Origin: Saccharicrinis sp963665705
Lineage (GTDB): Bacteria > Bacteroidota > Bacteroidia > Bacteroidales > Marinilabiliaceae
Assembly: GCA_963665705.1 (NCBI GenBank)
Contig: OY762448.1
Span: 2,356,001-2,420,000, forward strand
Direction of reading: 5' to 3'
Length of the DNA: 64,000 bases
The first letter of the stretch is position 1. Each line of letters opens with the position of its first letter. Below the pieces are notes generated by a model. That model saw only the letters and a list, made by a program, of their open reading frames with translations, was not told the origin of the DNA and made no database searches. Of the stretch, positions 16,827 to 25,014 are shown piece by piece. Position numbers and translations under genes: made by a program.

Positions 16827-17029
16827 CCTCTACGAGGTTTTTGTTTTATATCTTATTCTACCGCTAATACCATACTTTCGCTCCTATGGAGCTTTTTTCT
16901 ACATATTGTTGTTTCCTGTTATCTATCATCTACCATACTGTCGCCTCTCCGAGGCTATTTTAAAAGTGCCTTAGGCACGACACTATGGTAGAAGTTGTTC
17001 AACACAGAAATTATAAGCTCCGTAGGAGC
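16827..17029. repeat. Cluster of five REP-like hairpins (BIME-like)
   Basis: Five short palindromes occur in 203 bases: CCTC-tac-GAGG (16827), GCTCC-tat-GGAGC (16880), GCCTC-tcc-GAGGC (16943), GTGCC-tta-GGCAC (16966) and GCTCC-gta-GGAGC (17017). The first three have a preceding [T]GTCG/TTTCG foot, and the last two carry the foot inverted (CGACA). TACCATACTGTCG at 16931 and CGACACTATGGTA at 16978 form a longer inverted pair. This is the pattern of REP elements in alternating orientation, as mobilised by REP-associated tyrosine transposases. No such transposase gene is in the window. Confidence 0.75.
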
Positions 17030-17039
17030 GACAGGTTAT

Positions 17040-17429
17040 TTATTCTGTTATCTCTACCCAATTGCCTTCACAATCTTCCACCACACTTTCGTAGTAACCA
17101 TCGCCGGTGGTACGTGGCTTGCCAACTATTTTGTAGCCACTGGAACGAAGTGTTTCTGTTAGCAAATCTACTTTTTCTTTGCTGCCAACCGATCTGGAAA
17201 TATGGGTTAACCCGAAGGTTTTTGCCTTGCTTGTTTTTGCAGATACTATGTCGGTACGATGCATCAGTTCGATGCGTGTTTCACTGCCTTCGAACGATAA
17301 AAAATAGGATGTATATTGCTTTGATTTGTTCTCGTATTTTTCGCTGCATTGCATATCAAAATATTTCACGTAGAAATTTTTCGTCTCTTCTAAATTTTTT
17401 GTCCAAATGGCAATGTGGTGTATTTTCAT
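17040..17429 (-). CDS. VOC-family (glyoxalase/bleomycin-resistance fold) protein
   Basis: 129 residues, one VOC domain with two beta-alpha-beta-beta-beta modules. The opening KIHHIAIWTKNLEETKNFYVKYF and the second half GLTHISRSVGSKEKVDLLTETL ... YYESVVEDCEGNWVEITE are typical of lactoylglutathione-lyase-like proteins. Metal ligands would be His5, Glu near 53, His near 75 and Glu near 127. Enzymes of this class handle methylglyoxal adducts, dioxygenation or antibiotic binding; the specific role is not decidable. The REP cluster follows its stop directly, and the 349-residue gene begins 30 bases upstream on the same strand. Confidence 0.85.
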   Translation of the reverse strand: MKIHHIAIWTKNLEETKNFYVKYFDMQCSEKYENKSKQYTSYFLSFEGSETRIELMHRTDIVSAKTSKAKTFGLTHISRSVGSKEKVDLLTETLRSSGYKIVGKPRTTGDGYYESVVEDCEGNWVEITE

Positions 17430-17459
17430 TGTATGACAGTTTTTCCAACTTCTTATGAT

Positions 17460-18509
17460 TTAGTTCGTTGTTTTGTTTGAACATTTTTTCTTTAATGACT
17501 TTGTATTAGTTTTCAATAATTCTAAAGCAGTTTTATTGATTTTTGTTTTTCCCACTTGTTCCCATTTTTCAATATTATTTTCAAAATCAATTGCAAATAA
17601 TTGTTCTGAAAGATTTGCAATAACATAATAATTGGCTTTGGAATGTCCGTTCCTACTTTCTTTGTTGCTGTTGTTTATATAGAACTCAATCAAATGTAAT
17701 AGTCTTTCATCTGCTAATGCTAATTCTACTAATTTTGCCCTGTATTCTAATTCATAGGACGTTAAATTCGGAAATTTCTTGTAATCCGAAAAATGTTGTC
17801 CTTCGTTTGCCAAGTATGAAACTTTGAATTTCTCACTGTTTAAATCATACGAATCTTCTACACAAAACAATCTGTCTGTTTTTGCCCATCCTCCCGGATA
17901 ATATTTCCCGAATGTTGCGTATTCTTCCCAACCTAAACTCACAAAATCAGTCATAAAAACAATTCTAACCTTGCTGTTGAGCACCTTGTTTTTGATGTGA
18001 TATACCGTGTCTTTTTCAGCTTTCCAAACCAATAAATCGTATAACTTTCCAACTCGTCCCAAGCCGGTCGTATAGTATCCTTTACTTTTGATATATTTCG
18101 TAAAATAAACATCTAAAGTATCTTCATTAGATGTTACATTCGGATAATCTTTCTTTAGAAAATTGGCGAGATTATCAAATAGAAGTGAATCATTATTTTG
18201 GTTTGAAAGCAATGATTCACGCCAATAATCACGATATATTAAATGAAGATTATTGATTTTCGAATCGTGATTTTTTAAATAATCGCTATTGTCTAAGTCG
18301 GACATAAATCTTTCTTTGAATTGGTTGACAAAAAATGCGTCTTTTTCGATTAATTGCAATGAATCATACGATTCTACGATAGGTAGCACACTTTTAATAT
18401 CGGCATCCAAACCTAATTTGTAGATGTTGGAATAATTAACTTTTTGCGATTGTGAAAATACAATGGTTGAAATGAATACACTGAATAGTGTGGAAGTAAA
18501 AAATCTCAT
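17460..18509 (-). CDS. Secreted protein of unknown function
   Basis: 349 residues with a clear N-terminal signal peptide (hydrophobic residues 5-19, cleavage near FSQS). The mature part is mixed alpha/beta and rich in Tyr, Asp and Lys, with no cysteine pattern, membrane segment or catalytic motif that I recognise. A basic C-terminus (KTNTKSLKKKCSNKTTN) ends the protein. It is probably periplasmic or exported. It stands alone between the VOC and MBL genes, and I cannot assign a family. Confidence 0.7.
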   Translation of the reverse strand: MRFFTSTLFSVFISTIVFSQSQKVNYSNIYKLGLDADIKSVLPIVESYDSLQLIEKDAFFVNQFKERFMSDLDNSDYLKNHDSKINNLHLIYRDYWRESLLSNQNNDSLLFDNLANFLKKDYPNVTSNEDTLDVYFTKYIKSKGYYTTGLGRVGKLYDLLVWKAEKDTVYHIKNKVLNSKVRIVFMTDFVSLGWEEYATFGKYYPGGWAKTDRLFCVEDSYDLNSEKFKVSYLANEGQHFSDYKKFPNLTSYELEYRAKLVELALADERLLHLIEFYINNSNKESRNGHSKANYYVIANLSEQLFAIDFENNIEKWEQVGKTKINKTALELLKTNTKSLKKKCSNKTTN

Positions 18510-18572
18510 ATTTACTTAAATATTTATGATTATGATAAGCTAAGCCTTTTTTGCTAAAATTACTTATGTCTT

Positions 18573-19415
18573 TTAAATTAAATGACTTCGAAAAGCCCTG
18601 TTGGTAATTGCATTAGCCAAAAACGGAGGTAGCGAAAGTTCGTTTATTACCTTGCTACAAGCCACTAAATCGATTTTTCTATTATCGGAATAGTATTTTT
18701 TGACTATGGTATCTATATGATTCAAATATGCTTCGCCTTCTGCTATAATCTTTTCTATCTCGTCGAGATTTGTCAATGCCGGAGTCCACGAAGTTAGTAA
18801 TGTGCTGTATGATTTATCCTCCTTGATTTTCTTTAACGACGATTTCAATTCGAGGAAATTATCGTAATTGGGAATGTCGTTTTTTAAAGGAATAGAATCT
18901 GCCGTAAACAGTATTTTGTCTTCACAAAAGAGGATATTCAACATTCCTTTTGAATGTCCTGGAGATGTTGTGATTAGTAATATTATATTCTCTGCGAGTT
19001 TTGTTTGCTGAAAATCGGTTAATAAGACATCAATGCAAACAGGTGTATCAACCAATTCGTAAAAGCCTGGAACAGGTCGTTCATGATTTTGTTTTTCTAT
19101 ATTTTCAATCCAATCTTGTTCCAAAGCGTGTGCGCAAACCTGGCAATTCGTATCTGCTTTAATTTTTGCAGCACTTCCAATATGGTCGGGATGCGAATGA
19201 GATATAATTATGGTCTCTATTTCATTGATATTTCGACCTTGTTCACGAATGTAATTGTAGATAATTTGTTCACTGCCTTTTACTCCAGTGTCAATCAACG
19301 TTATTTTGTCTCCAAAAATCAGAAGTACATTTACAAAACGAGGAACTTCGGTAGTTGCATTTATTTTGATTTTAAAATCGATGCGAAGTTGATGAATATT
19401 GTTTGTTATTTTCAT
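18573..19415 (-). CDS. MBL-fold metallo-hydrolase
   Basis: 280 residues. The metal-binding motif is HSHPDH (His73, His75, Asp77, His78), followed by GHSKGM (third His), TADSIP (bridging Asp) and a late His near the C-terminal helices. LIDTGVKGSEQIIYNYI is the usual first strand-loop. It matches generic glyoxalase-II/lactonase-like MBL proteins of Bacteroidota. No signal peptide, so cytoplasmic. The substrate (thioester, lactone or other) is unknown. It is upstream of the secreted protein gene and separated by about 140 bases from the LytTR operon. Confidence 0.85.
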   Translation of the reverse strand: MKITNNIHQLRIDFKIKINATTEVPRFVNVLLIFGDKITLIDTGVKGSEQIIYNYIREQGRNINEIETIIISHSHPDHIGSAAKIKADTNCQVCAHALEQDWIENIEKQNHERPVPGFYELVDTPVCIDVLLTDFQQTKLAENIILLITTSPGHSKGMLNILFCEDKILFTADSIPLKNDIPNYDNFLELKSSLKKIKEDKSYSTLLTSWTPALTNLDEIEKIIAEGEAYLNHIDTIVKKYYSDNRKIDLVACSKVINELSLPPFLANAITNRAFRSHLI

Positions 19416-19507
19416 GGCTATTTTTTTACAAAAATAGTATGATGCTATTTCTGTCGAAGACTATTTTGGCAACGTGTAGCTTTTTGTGGGTAAGATGCAC
19501 TCTTGTG

Positions 19508-19540
19508 AGTCACGGTGTCACTTGAAGTGACGCCGTGACT
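19508..19540. repeat. 33-bp near-perfect palindrome
   Basis: Two 16-base arms (AGTCACGGTGTCACTT and its complement with one G:T pair) are separated by a single base. It lies between the response-regulator stop (19558) and the MBL gene start. No T-tract follows on either strand, so it is more likely a REP/cruciform element than a classical terminator. Confidence 0.7.
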
Positions 19541-19557
19541 GAGCGAAGAGAGAGCAT

Positions 19558-20253
19558 TCACTCTTTCAACAATCGTCCTTTTACCTCATTCCTGTAATTA
19601 CGTGAAACCGGTAATTTAAAGCGGTCTATCTCCAATAAATTGCCTTCTACAGACGTTACTTTTTCAATATTTATGACAAACGATTTATGAATCTGAATGA
19701 AATTTTGTTGAGGTAATTTCTGTACAAAATCTTTTAAGGTTGAATGTGTAACCAGTTTATTTTTGGCAGTTTGAATGGTAATGTAATTGTCCAGTGCTTC
19801 AACAAACAGAATGTCGTCGAAACAGACTTTTTCGTATTTCTGTGTGGTTTTTACAAAAATGGAATCGGGTTGAGATTCTTCAATTTTGGTGTTGACGAAT
19901 TGGTCGTAAACCTTATTGACTGCTTTCAAAAAACGTTCGAACGAAACTGGCTTTAGCAGATAATCGACCACATCCAATTCGTAGCCTTTGAGCGCATATT
20001 GCTCGTAAGCACTAACAATAATCACTTTGGGCGGATTGTTCAAACCGGAAAGAAATTCCACGCCTGAGAGGTAAGGCATTTCAATGTCGAGGAAAATTAA
20101 ATCGACCGATTGCTCTTTTAGCGTATTGCCCAATTGAATGGCATCTTCGCATACAGCTATCAGTTCCAAAAAATCGAGTTTTTCAATGTAACCTTGCAAG
20201 CCTTTGCGTGCCATTGGCTCGTCGTCGGTGATAATGCAGCGTAGTTTTACCAT
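19558..20253 (-). CDS. LytTR-type response regulator
   Basis: 231 residues. Receiver domain at 1-120: phospho-acceptor Asp56 in LIFLDIEMPY, an acidic pocket at Asp10/Asp11, and Lys in LKPVSF (about 103). A LytTR DNA-binding domain fills the C-terminal ~100 residues (IFVKTTQKYEKVCFDDILFVEALDNYITIQT, HKSFVINIEKVTSVEG, LPVSRNYRNEVKGRL). It should receive phosphate from the kinase encoded just upstream, with which it overlaps by 7 bases. The pair and the outer-membrane gene form a three-gene operon reading leftwards. Its likely target is the operon's own promoter. Confidence 0.9.
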   Translation of the reverse strand: MVKLRCIITDDEPMARKGLQGYIEKLDFLELIAVCEDAIQLGNTLKEQSVDLIFLDIEMPYLSGVEFLSGLNNPPKVIIVSAYEQYALKGYELDVVDYLLKPVSFERFLKAVNKVYDQFVNTKIEESQPDSIFVKTTQKYEKVCFDDILFVEALDNYITIQTAKNKLVTHSTLKDFVQKLPQQNFIQIHKSFVINIEKVTSVEGNLLEIDRFKLPVSRNYRNEVKGRLLKE

Positions 20254-21272
20254 TGCAGTTGAAGTTTAGCAGTGAATGAATTGTTGGTTTGTTTGGTTTC
20301 AAAAATATGTCTTTTTGGATAAAGTAAATCCAATCTTTTTTGAAGATTTTCGAGACCAATGCCACTGGCATTTTTATCTTTCTTTTGAGCAATTTCGGGA
20401 ATAGCATTTTCAACCCAAAAACACAACCCGTCAGCTTGCGATTCGACTTTAATGCTTATCCAATACTCGCCACCAACGTATTTGTAAGCATTTTCTACCA
20501 ACGAAAAAAGGAGTAGGGGCTGAATTTGCTGTTCGTTTAATTTCGGGTCAATATCAACGGATAATTGAAACGATTCTTTCATCCGAACTTTTTGAAATTC
20601 AATGTAGTTGCGAATAAAATTAAGTTCTTGTTTGATGTGAACAGACTGATTAATATCGTACAGTTGATAACGCAATAATTCCGACAGTTGCTCAATAGAT
20701 TTACGTGGCGCTTCGTTATTTTCGTCAATTTGAAAATAGATGGCATTGAGCGCATTAAATAAAAAATGAGGATGGAATTGTGCTTTTAGAAACTTCAATT
20801 CAGTTTCCATTTGTGTATTTTTAATTTGTTGAGTCAATGTCTTCTGATTAACGTAAGCCTGCAGCAAATCATTTCCTCTGAAAATGGAGAAATAGATTAA
20901 TGTTAACAGTGTCATCACAATGATGGCAATAACCAAATCATCCAAATTGACCGGTTCGTCAATGAAAAAATGAATAGCATACAAACACGGAATGGTTATC
21001 AAAATACTCGATAACATTATAACAAGATATTCTGTTACTAACTGTTTGATGGAGACACTTTTTTTTTGTTGTTGTTTAACAAATCGTTGCAACAATAATT
21101 CAACACCAAAGAATATTACAATGATTGAAACCAATTCAATGATATTAGCAGATAACGGGCGTTCCCAAAATTTAGCTTGTTTGGGAATGTCGCTTACCAA
21201 CCTGATAATCGTCAGTACTGATGTCCCAAATATAATTGGTAAAATCCAAAACCATTTATTTTTTGTATTCAT
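20247..21272 (-). CDS. LytS/YehU-family sensor histidine kinase
   Basis: 341 residues. Four hydrophobic segments (about 8-25, 43-62, 80-102 and 113-130) anchor it in the inner membrane without a large sensor domain. The His_kinase PF06580 motif FHPHFLFNALNAIYF holds the phosphorylated His169. An HATPase region follows, with LLLFSLVENAYKY (N box) and GIGLENLQKRLDLLY (G box). It partners the LytTR regulator, whose start overlaps its stop. A start two bases after the outer-membrane gene stop shows tight coupling, so the sensed signal may relate to that outer-membrane protein. Confidence 0.9.
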   Translation of the reverse strand: MNTKNKWFWILPIIFGTSVLTIIRLVSDIPKQAKFWERPLSANIIELVSIIVIFFGVELLLQRFVKQQQKKSVSIKQLVTEYLVIMLSSILITIPCLYAIHFFIDEPVNLDDLVIAIIVMTLLTLIYFSIFRGNDLLQAYVNQKTLTQQIKNTQMETELKFLKAQFHPHFLFNALNAIYFQIDENNEAPRKSIEQLSELLRYQLYDINQSVHIKQELNFIRNYIEFQKVRMKESFQLSVDIDPKLNEQQIQPLLLFSLVENAYKYVGGEYWISIKVESQADGLCFWVENAIPEIAQKKDKNASGIGLENLQKRLDLLYPKRHIFETKQTNNSFTAKLQLQW

Positions 21273-21274
21273 AA

Positions 21275-23635
21275 TTACAAAGATATGCGTTCTGAATTTA
21301 TCGTCTTATTACTCTTAACCTTTTTGACACCAAGACCTTTCTTGAAACGGTAGGTGAATGATACCCCAATAATCGTGTGATCGGTAAAATCTTGTGTGTT
21401 GACATTGCTGCCACTAATTACACCTTCGGCACGTATTTTATTGGCGTGAAACCAATCGTTGGAAAAAATGTTAAGCGTTGCATTGTCATTGAAAAAGTTT
21501 CGTTGAATACCACCCGATATTTGCCACATCGGCAACACATCCATTTGACCGTAAGCCATTAGGCTATTGTAAAACCCACTGATTTCGCCATTCCATCCCC
21601 ATGGTAATTTAATGCGGTTTTGAATGCCAATTTGAAATGTCAGATTTTCGTTTTTTTGTATCGCACCTTTTTCTTGCCAATCGTAATTGTTTTGCACCAA
21701 TTCGGTATGAAGACTGCTTTGTAACCAATGCACAAATTTCAAATTTCCGGCATCAGCCTGAATGCCATACGACTTGTACGACGACATATTGGTAGGTGTA
21801 ATCCAAACACGTTTGCTATCTTTTTCAGAAAGATACGACTTAATAATCGCATCCTTGGTATTGGTGTAAAATGCACTGATTTTATAGGCTTTATGAATGG
21901 TATGCGACAACATAATGCGGTCGGTAAACTGTGGTTGCAACTCGGTATTTCCTTGTTCGTAGGTGTATTCATCGAACACATATACAAACGGATTGAGGTC
22001 TTTGTAGTTGGGGCGGTCTATGCGTCGGTCGTAGGTTAAGCTAAGTACATTTGAATTGACAAAATTCAAACTCACCATCATATTCGGAAATAAATTAGTG
22101 TACGATTGGTCAAACTCATCGCCCTCTACACTGGTGTTTTCAAGTCGAACTCCGGCTTCTACGGTAAACTGTTGCGTTTCGTACTTACTACTCGCATAAG
22201 CGGCATTGATGTTTTCTTTGTAATAGAAATTAGTGCTTAATTCGGGATTTATTACCCATTGTCCGTTTTGCTGATTTTGATAATCAGAGATGTTGTTAAT
22301 GTTCACAAAATCGCTTTTGACTCCTGCTTCCAAACGCCATTTTTTGCTAATGGGAAAAGTCAAATCGCTACGTGCTGAAATCATTTTAATATCGCCGTCT
22401 TTTTGTGTTTGCGAAGATGTTTCGGACAATGAGTCATCGGAACGCAAAAGCACATCGTTGTGATACTGCGGCCCGTTTATGGAATAACACAAACCATCGA
22501 TCGATGCCGATATTTCTTTTCCCAAGGAATCGATTTTATGTTGTACGTATAGTGATGAAGTCAGGTTTTTCCAGTCCCGGTCATTTTCGGTTAGCGAATT
22601 AACGGTTGAATCGTTACTTGTTGTTTCAGAATAAAACAGCGAGTTGATAGTGCCATTTTCGAGGCGTGAGGAGACATTTCCGCGTACATTCATTCCAAGC
22701 GTTGTTTTATCTGTGACGTAAAAATCAGCCGCAAAATTGAAATAATTATTTTTATCGTCTCTTTTGCGGTAGGAGTCTTGGTCGAAATAGGTTAATGGTT
22801 CCGTAGTGGCTGCCGGATAATCGCGCATGGTGGTTAAATCGACATAATCTTTACCAAAATAGTAGCCGTACATTCCGGTAATGTTCCATTTGTTTTGCCG
22901 ATATCCGAACAATAAATTGCTATTGCAGCGTCCGTATTTTCCTTGCTCGTAATTGGTGTTTAGATTCACATTATAGCCAAACAAATTGGTGCGTTGTGTG
23001 CAAATATCAATAATTCCAGCGTTTCCGGCAGCCTCATATTTTACCGATGGGTTGTGGATCAACTCAATGCGATTGAGTGAAGTAGCCGGAAGCGAAGTCA
23101 AATAATTAACTAAATCGGTACCATTGAGGTACGAACTTTTGCCATCGACCAAAACTTTAACGCCCGATTTCCCGTTGAGATAAATCGTGCCGTCGCTGTT
23201 GATGATTATGCCTGGCAAGTTTTTTAACACCGAATAAGCATTGCCCGAAGCCGTAGTTGGCGACAGAGCCGGAAACACCGTTGTTTTATCGGCAGTAATC
23301 TGAATCATTGGTTTTTGAGCAGCTATGATTACCTCGTCGATTTGAGCTACGTCGGGTAATAGTGTTACGGTCATATTGTTTTGAGGGATAATATTTTGCG
23401 AAATGCACCCAATAAAAGAGATACTTAATGTGTCAATTTTATTTTGAATATTCAATTGAAATATTCCATCTATATTGCTAGTCGTTCCAATGGTCGTTCC
23501 CTTAACAAATATCGTTGCTCCGATTAACGGTTTTCCGGTTTTGTCGATGATTTTTCCGTTGATGGTTTGTTGTCCCCATAATTGAGAGAAACAAATACAT
23601 TGTAGCAAAACTGTAAATAGAATCAGCTTTTTCAT
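21275..23635 (-). CDS. Outer-membrane beta-barrel protein (TonB-dependent-receptor-like)
   Basis: 786 residues. Signal peptide 1-21, then a CarboxypepD_reg-like domain (INGKIIDKTGKPLIGATIFVKGTTIGTTSNIDGIFQL), a plug-like region (~120-215; PSVKYEAAGNAGIIDI) and a 16- to 22-strand barrel to the C-terminus (VSFTYRFKKGLG). It fits the outer_membrane_beta-barrel family PF14905, cousins of SusC-type receptors. No SusD partner is present. The LytTR kinase and regulator lie directly downstream with a two-base gap, so the three are one unit. The ligand is unknown. Confidence 0.85.
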   Translation of the reverse strand: MKKLILFTVLLQCICFSQLWGQQTINGKIIDKTGKPLIGATIFVKGTTIGTTSNIDGIFQLNIQNKIDTLSISFIGCISQNIIPQNNMTVTLLPDVAQIDEVIIAAQKPMIQITADKTTVFPALSPTTASGNAYSVLKNLPGIIINSDGTIYLNGKSGVKVLVDGKSSYLNGTDLVNYLTSLPATSLNRIELIHNPSVKYEAAGNAGIIDICTQRTNLFGYNVNLNTNYEQGKYGRCNSNLLFGYRQNKWNITGMYGYYFGKDYVDLTTMRDYPAATTEPLTYFDQDSYRKRDDKNNYFNFAADFYVTDKTTLGMNVRGNVSSRLENGTINSLFYSETTSNDSTVNSLTENDRDWKNLTSSLYVQHKIDSLGKEISASIDGLCYSINGPQYHNDVLLRSDDSLSETSSQTQKDGDIKMISARSDLTFPISKKWRLEAGVKSDFVNINNISDYQNQQNGQWVINPELSTNFYYKENINAAYASSKYETQQFTVEAGVRLENTSVEGDEFDQSYTNLFPNMMVSLNFVNSNVLSLTYDRRIDRPNYKDLNPFVYVFDEYTYEQGNTELQPQFTDRIMLSHTIHKAYKISAFYTNTKDAIIKSYLSEKDSKRVWITPTNMSSYKSYGIQADAGNLKFVHWLQSSLHTELVQNNYDWQEKGAIQKNENLTFQIGIQNRIKLPWGWNGEISGFYNSLMAYGQMDVLPMWQISGGIQRNFFNDNATLNIFSNDWFHANKIRAEGVISGSNVNTQDFTDHTIIGVSFTYRFKKGLGVKKVKSNKTINSERISL

Positions 23636-24015
23636 ACTTCTGAATTTTGAGTCAAAAGTATGTGGACAATAAATGGTGCTGAAATATATTTGGTGACGTG
23701 TGTGTTTTTATGGGTATGCTGTTTTTTTTGCAGAGCGGAATCAAAAAATAACTCTTTTGTAAACAATTAGATGAGTGTCTGGTTTGTGGGGGTTGCAAAT
23801 GTGCTGTTTGTGTATTGGCTGTTGTTTTGAAATACTGAATTAATTCAAATTGCCTATTAAGGGCAAAAGGGATATGTTCAATAAACTATGTCACTATAAA
23901 ATTACTCCGCAATTCTTGCTGGCGTTTTTATGGAAGAGTCGCATCTGTTTACCTTGTTGCTAACTATAAATATCAGTATCTTTAGATTCTAAGATTCAGA
24001 GGAATCAATTTCCAT
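23636..24015. other. 380-bp junction between cargo and replication modules
   Basis: Apart from the promoter of the outer-membrane gene near 23653, no gene, hairpin or repeat stands out. It marks the border between the cargo genes and the element's replication block. Confidence 0.4.
23653..23660 (-). promoter_or_regulatory. Probable -7 box of the outer-membrane/LytTR operon
   Basis: The minus strand reads TACTTTTG, a fit to the Bacteroidota -7 consensus TAnnTTTG, 17 bases before the ATG at 23635. A weak TTTC stands about 20 bases upstream in place of the TTTG -33 box. Confidence 0.45.
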
Positions 24016-24369
24016 TTAATTTAGGCCATCTAAAAAATCTACTATATCGCTAAACAAGCCTTTTTTTAATGGAGATTCAGTTGTTTGTATTTTCTGCCGT
24101 AAGTAGGCCTGAGGCACTTGTTTTTTGATAAGCTCTTTTGCCAATTTGCCCAGCTCGCTGATTAATTCATTTTCTGCTGATGCTACTTTCTGAGGAGGAG
24201 TAACGACCTTGTGTTTTTGCTGTAACTGTTGGAGTACTGTTTTGTACTCATCCTGCATTTTCTGAAACTCAACGGCAGTTCCACCTTTGTCGGGGTGTAG
24301 TTGCTTTGCTAATTTTCGGTAGTGTAGTTTGGCTTGTTCTAAATCTGTAATGTCATTGAAATAGTTCAT
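24016..24369 (-). CDS. Short J-domain (DnaJ-like) protein
   Basis: 117 residues. Residues 1-60 are a J domain with the HPD motif at 25-27 (QLHPDKGG), helix II YRKLAKQLH and helix III FQKMQDEYKTVLQQLQ. No zinc finger or C-terminal peptide-binding domain follows, only a Lys/Glu-rich helical tail. J domains stimulate DnaK ATPase; small viral and plasmid J proteins recruit Hsp70 to replication or assembly complexes. Its overlap with the next gene (start at 24369, neighbour stop at 24366) puts it in the replication operon. Role in replication initiation is inference. Confidence 0.85.
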   Translation of the reverse strand: MNYFNDITDLEQAKLHYRKLAKQLHPDKGGTAVEFQKMQDEYKTVLQQLQQKHKVVTPPQKVASAENELISELGKLAKELIKKQVPQAYLRQKIQTTESPLKKGLFSDIVDFLDGLN

Positions 24370-24599
24370 AGTTGTTCAAATTCTTCGAGTGTTATACAAA
24401 AATGTTCCAAGATTAAAAGGAGTTGTCGTTTGTTGAAATAGTGCCGTTTTGTATTTCCTGCCTGTTCAATCCTGTGTTTTAGCATTGGGCAAACATCCAT
24501 TTCGTTTCTGAGTTGCTGCATTGCTGACTTAATTGAAATGCTATCGGGGTACAGTTTTTTCACCAATTCTTGCTTTAATATAGTTCTTCGTACTATCAT
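24366..24599 (-). CDS. DUF4248-like small DNA-binding protein
   Basis: 77 residues. The pattern QELVKKLYPDSISIKSAMQQLRNEMDVCPMLKHRIEQAG ... YFNKRQLLLILEHF resembles DUF4248, a small Bacteroidota family found mainly on mobile elements and probably a winged or ribbon helix-turn-helix. It overlaps both neighbours by 4 bases, suggesting translational coupling within a leftward unit. It may regulate or mark the adjacent repeats, which is inference. Confidence 0.7.
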   Translation of the reverse strand: MIVRRTILKQELVKKLYPDSISIKSAMQQLRNEMDVCPMLKHRIEQAGNTKRHYFNKRQLLLILEHFCITLEEFEQL

Positions 24600-24889
24600 A
24601 GCGTTGGATTTAGGTTAGGAAATGAGCAATAACGCACTCTGGATATTGGAAAAAGCAGCCTTGAATAGTACTTAACGAGTGCTTTTATGGGCTTTCGGCT
24701 ACTTTTGAGGTTATAAAGACTGCTTTTGAGTACTTTGAGAGTATATCTTGACTGCTTTTTTGAGAATTGTAAAAAATGTAGGGTGCTTTCTATGGATATT
24801 TGCCAAAACTGTCTAATCCGTTGCTGTATAAACAACGAATGTTTTATATTACGGCATACTTTTAGAATGTAATGAAGAATTTTGGGCAT
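24596..24889 (-). CDS. Doubtful small basic protein
   Basis: 97 residues, very basic and rich in Ser, Leu, Lys and aromatic residues, with no recognisable fold. The 4-base ATGA overlap with the next gene argues for it. Against it, its DNA is largely a set of phased direct repeats (24677-24760) and the composition looks non-biological. The region may instead be a non-coding control or origin sequence. Confidence 0.35.
   Translation of the reverse strand: MPKILHYILKVCRNIKHSLFIQQRIRQFWQISIESTLHFLQFSKKQSRYTLKVLKSSLYNLKSSRKPIKALVKYYSRLLFPISRVRYCSFPNLNPTL
24677..24760. repeat. Phased direct repeats, G-[AG]-[CG]-T-[AG]-CTTTT type
   Basis: Related decamers start at 24677 (GAGTGCTTTT), 24697 (GGCTACTTTT), 24718 (GACTGCTTTT) and 24750 (GACTGCTTTT), with a weaker GAGTACTTTG at 24728. 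The spacing is 20, 21 and 32 bases, multiples of about 10.5. They could be iterons or binding sites for one of the small DNA-binding proteins next door. Confidence 0.5.
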
Positions 24890-24905
24890 AATATATTTAA
24901 ATTAT

Positions 24906-24925
24906 ACCCTTGACGGCTAATAATG
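24906..24925. repeat. 20-bp inverted repeat, left copy
   Basis: ACCCTTGACGGCTAATAATG is found here and, exactly inverted, at 29858-29877. The two copies bracket about 5 kb holding the Rpn nuclease, the iteron array, the primase-helicase and a 96-residue gene. The right copy includes the stop codon of the DUF4406 gene. Confidence 0.8.
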
Positions 24926-24960
24926 TAAAGATAGCTTTTTTATTCTTGCTAAAAAATGCA

Positions 24961-24992
24961 ATAAAAAACCCGATACCAAAACTGATACCGGG
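24961..24992 (-). terminator. Rho-independent terminator after the Rpn nuclease gene
   Basis: On the minus strand a 9-bp stem (CCCGGTATC with GGTATCGGG, two G:T pairs) and a 6-base loop are followed by TTTTTT. It begins 23 bases after the stop at 25015. Confidence 0.8.
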
Positions 24993-25014
24993 CTATATTT
25001 TAGATTAAATAATC

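Noticed and set aside
7616..23635. Integron-like cassette array
   Set aside because: Small enzyme genes in one direction suggested cassettes, but no regularly repeated attC-like site separates them and there is no integron integrase.
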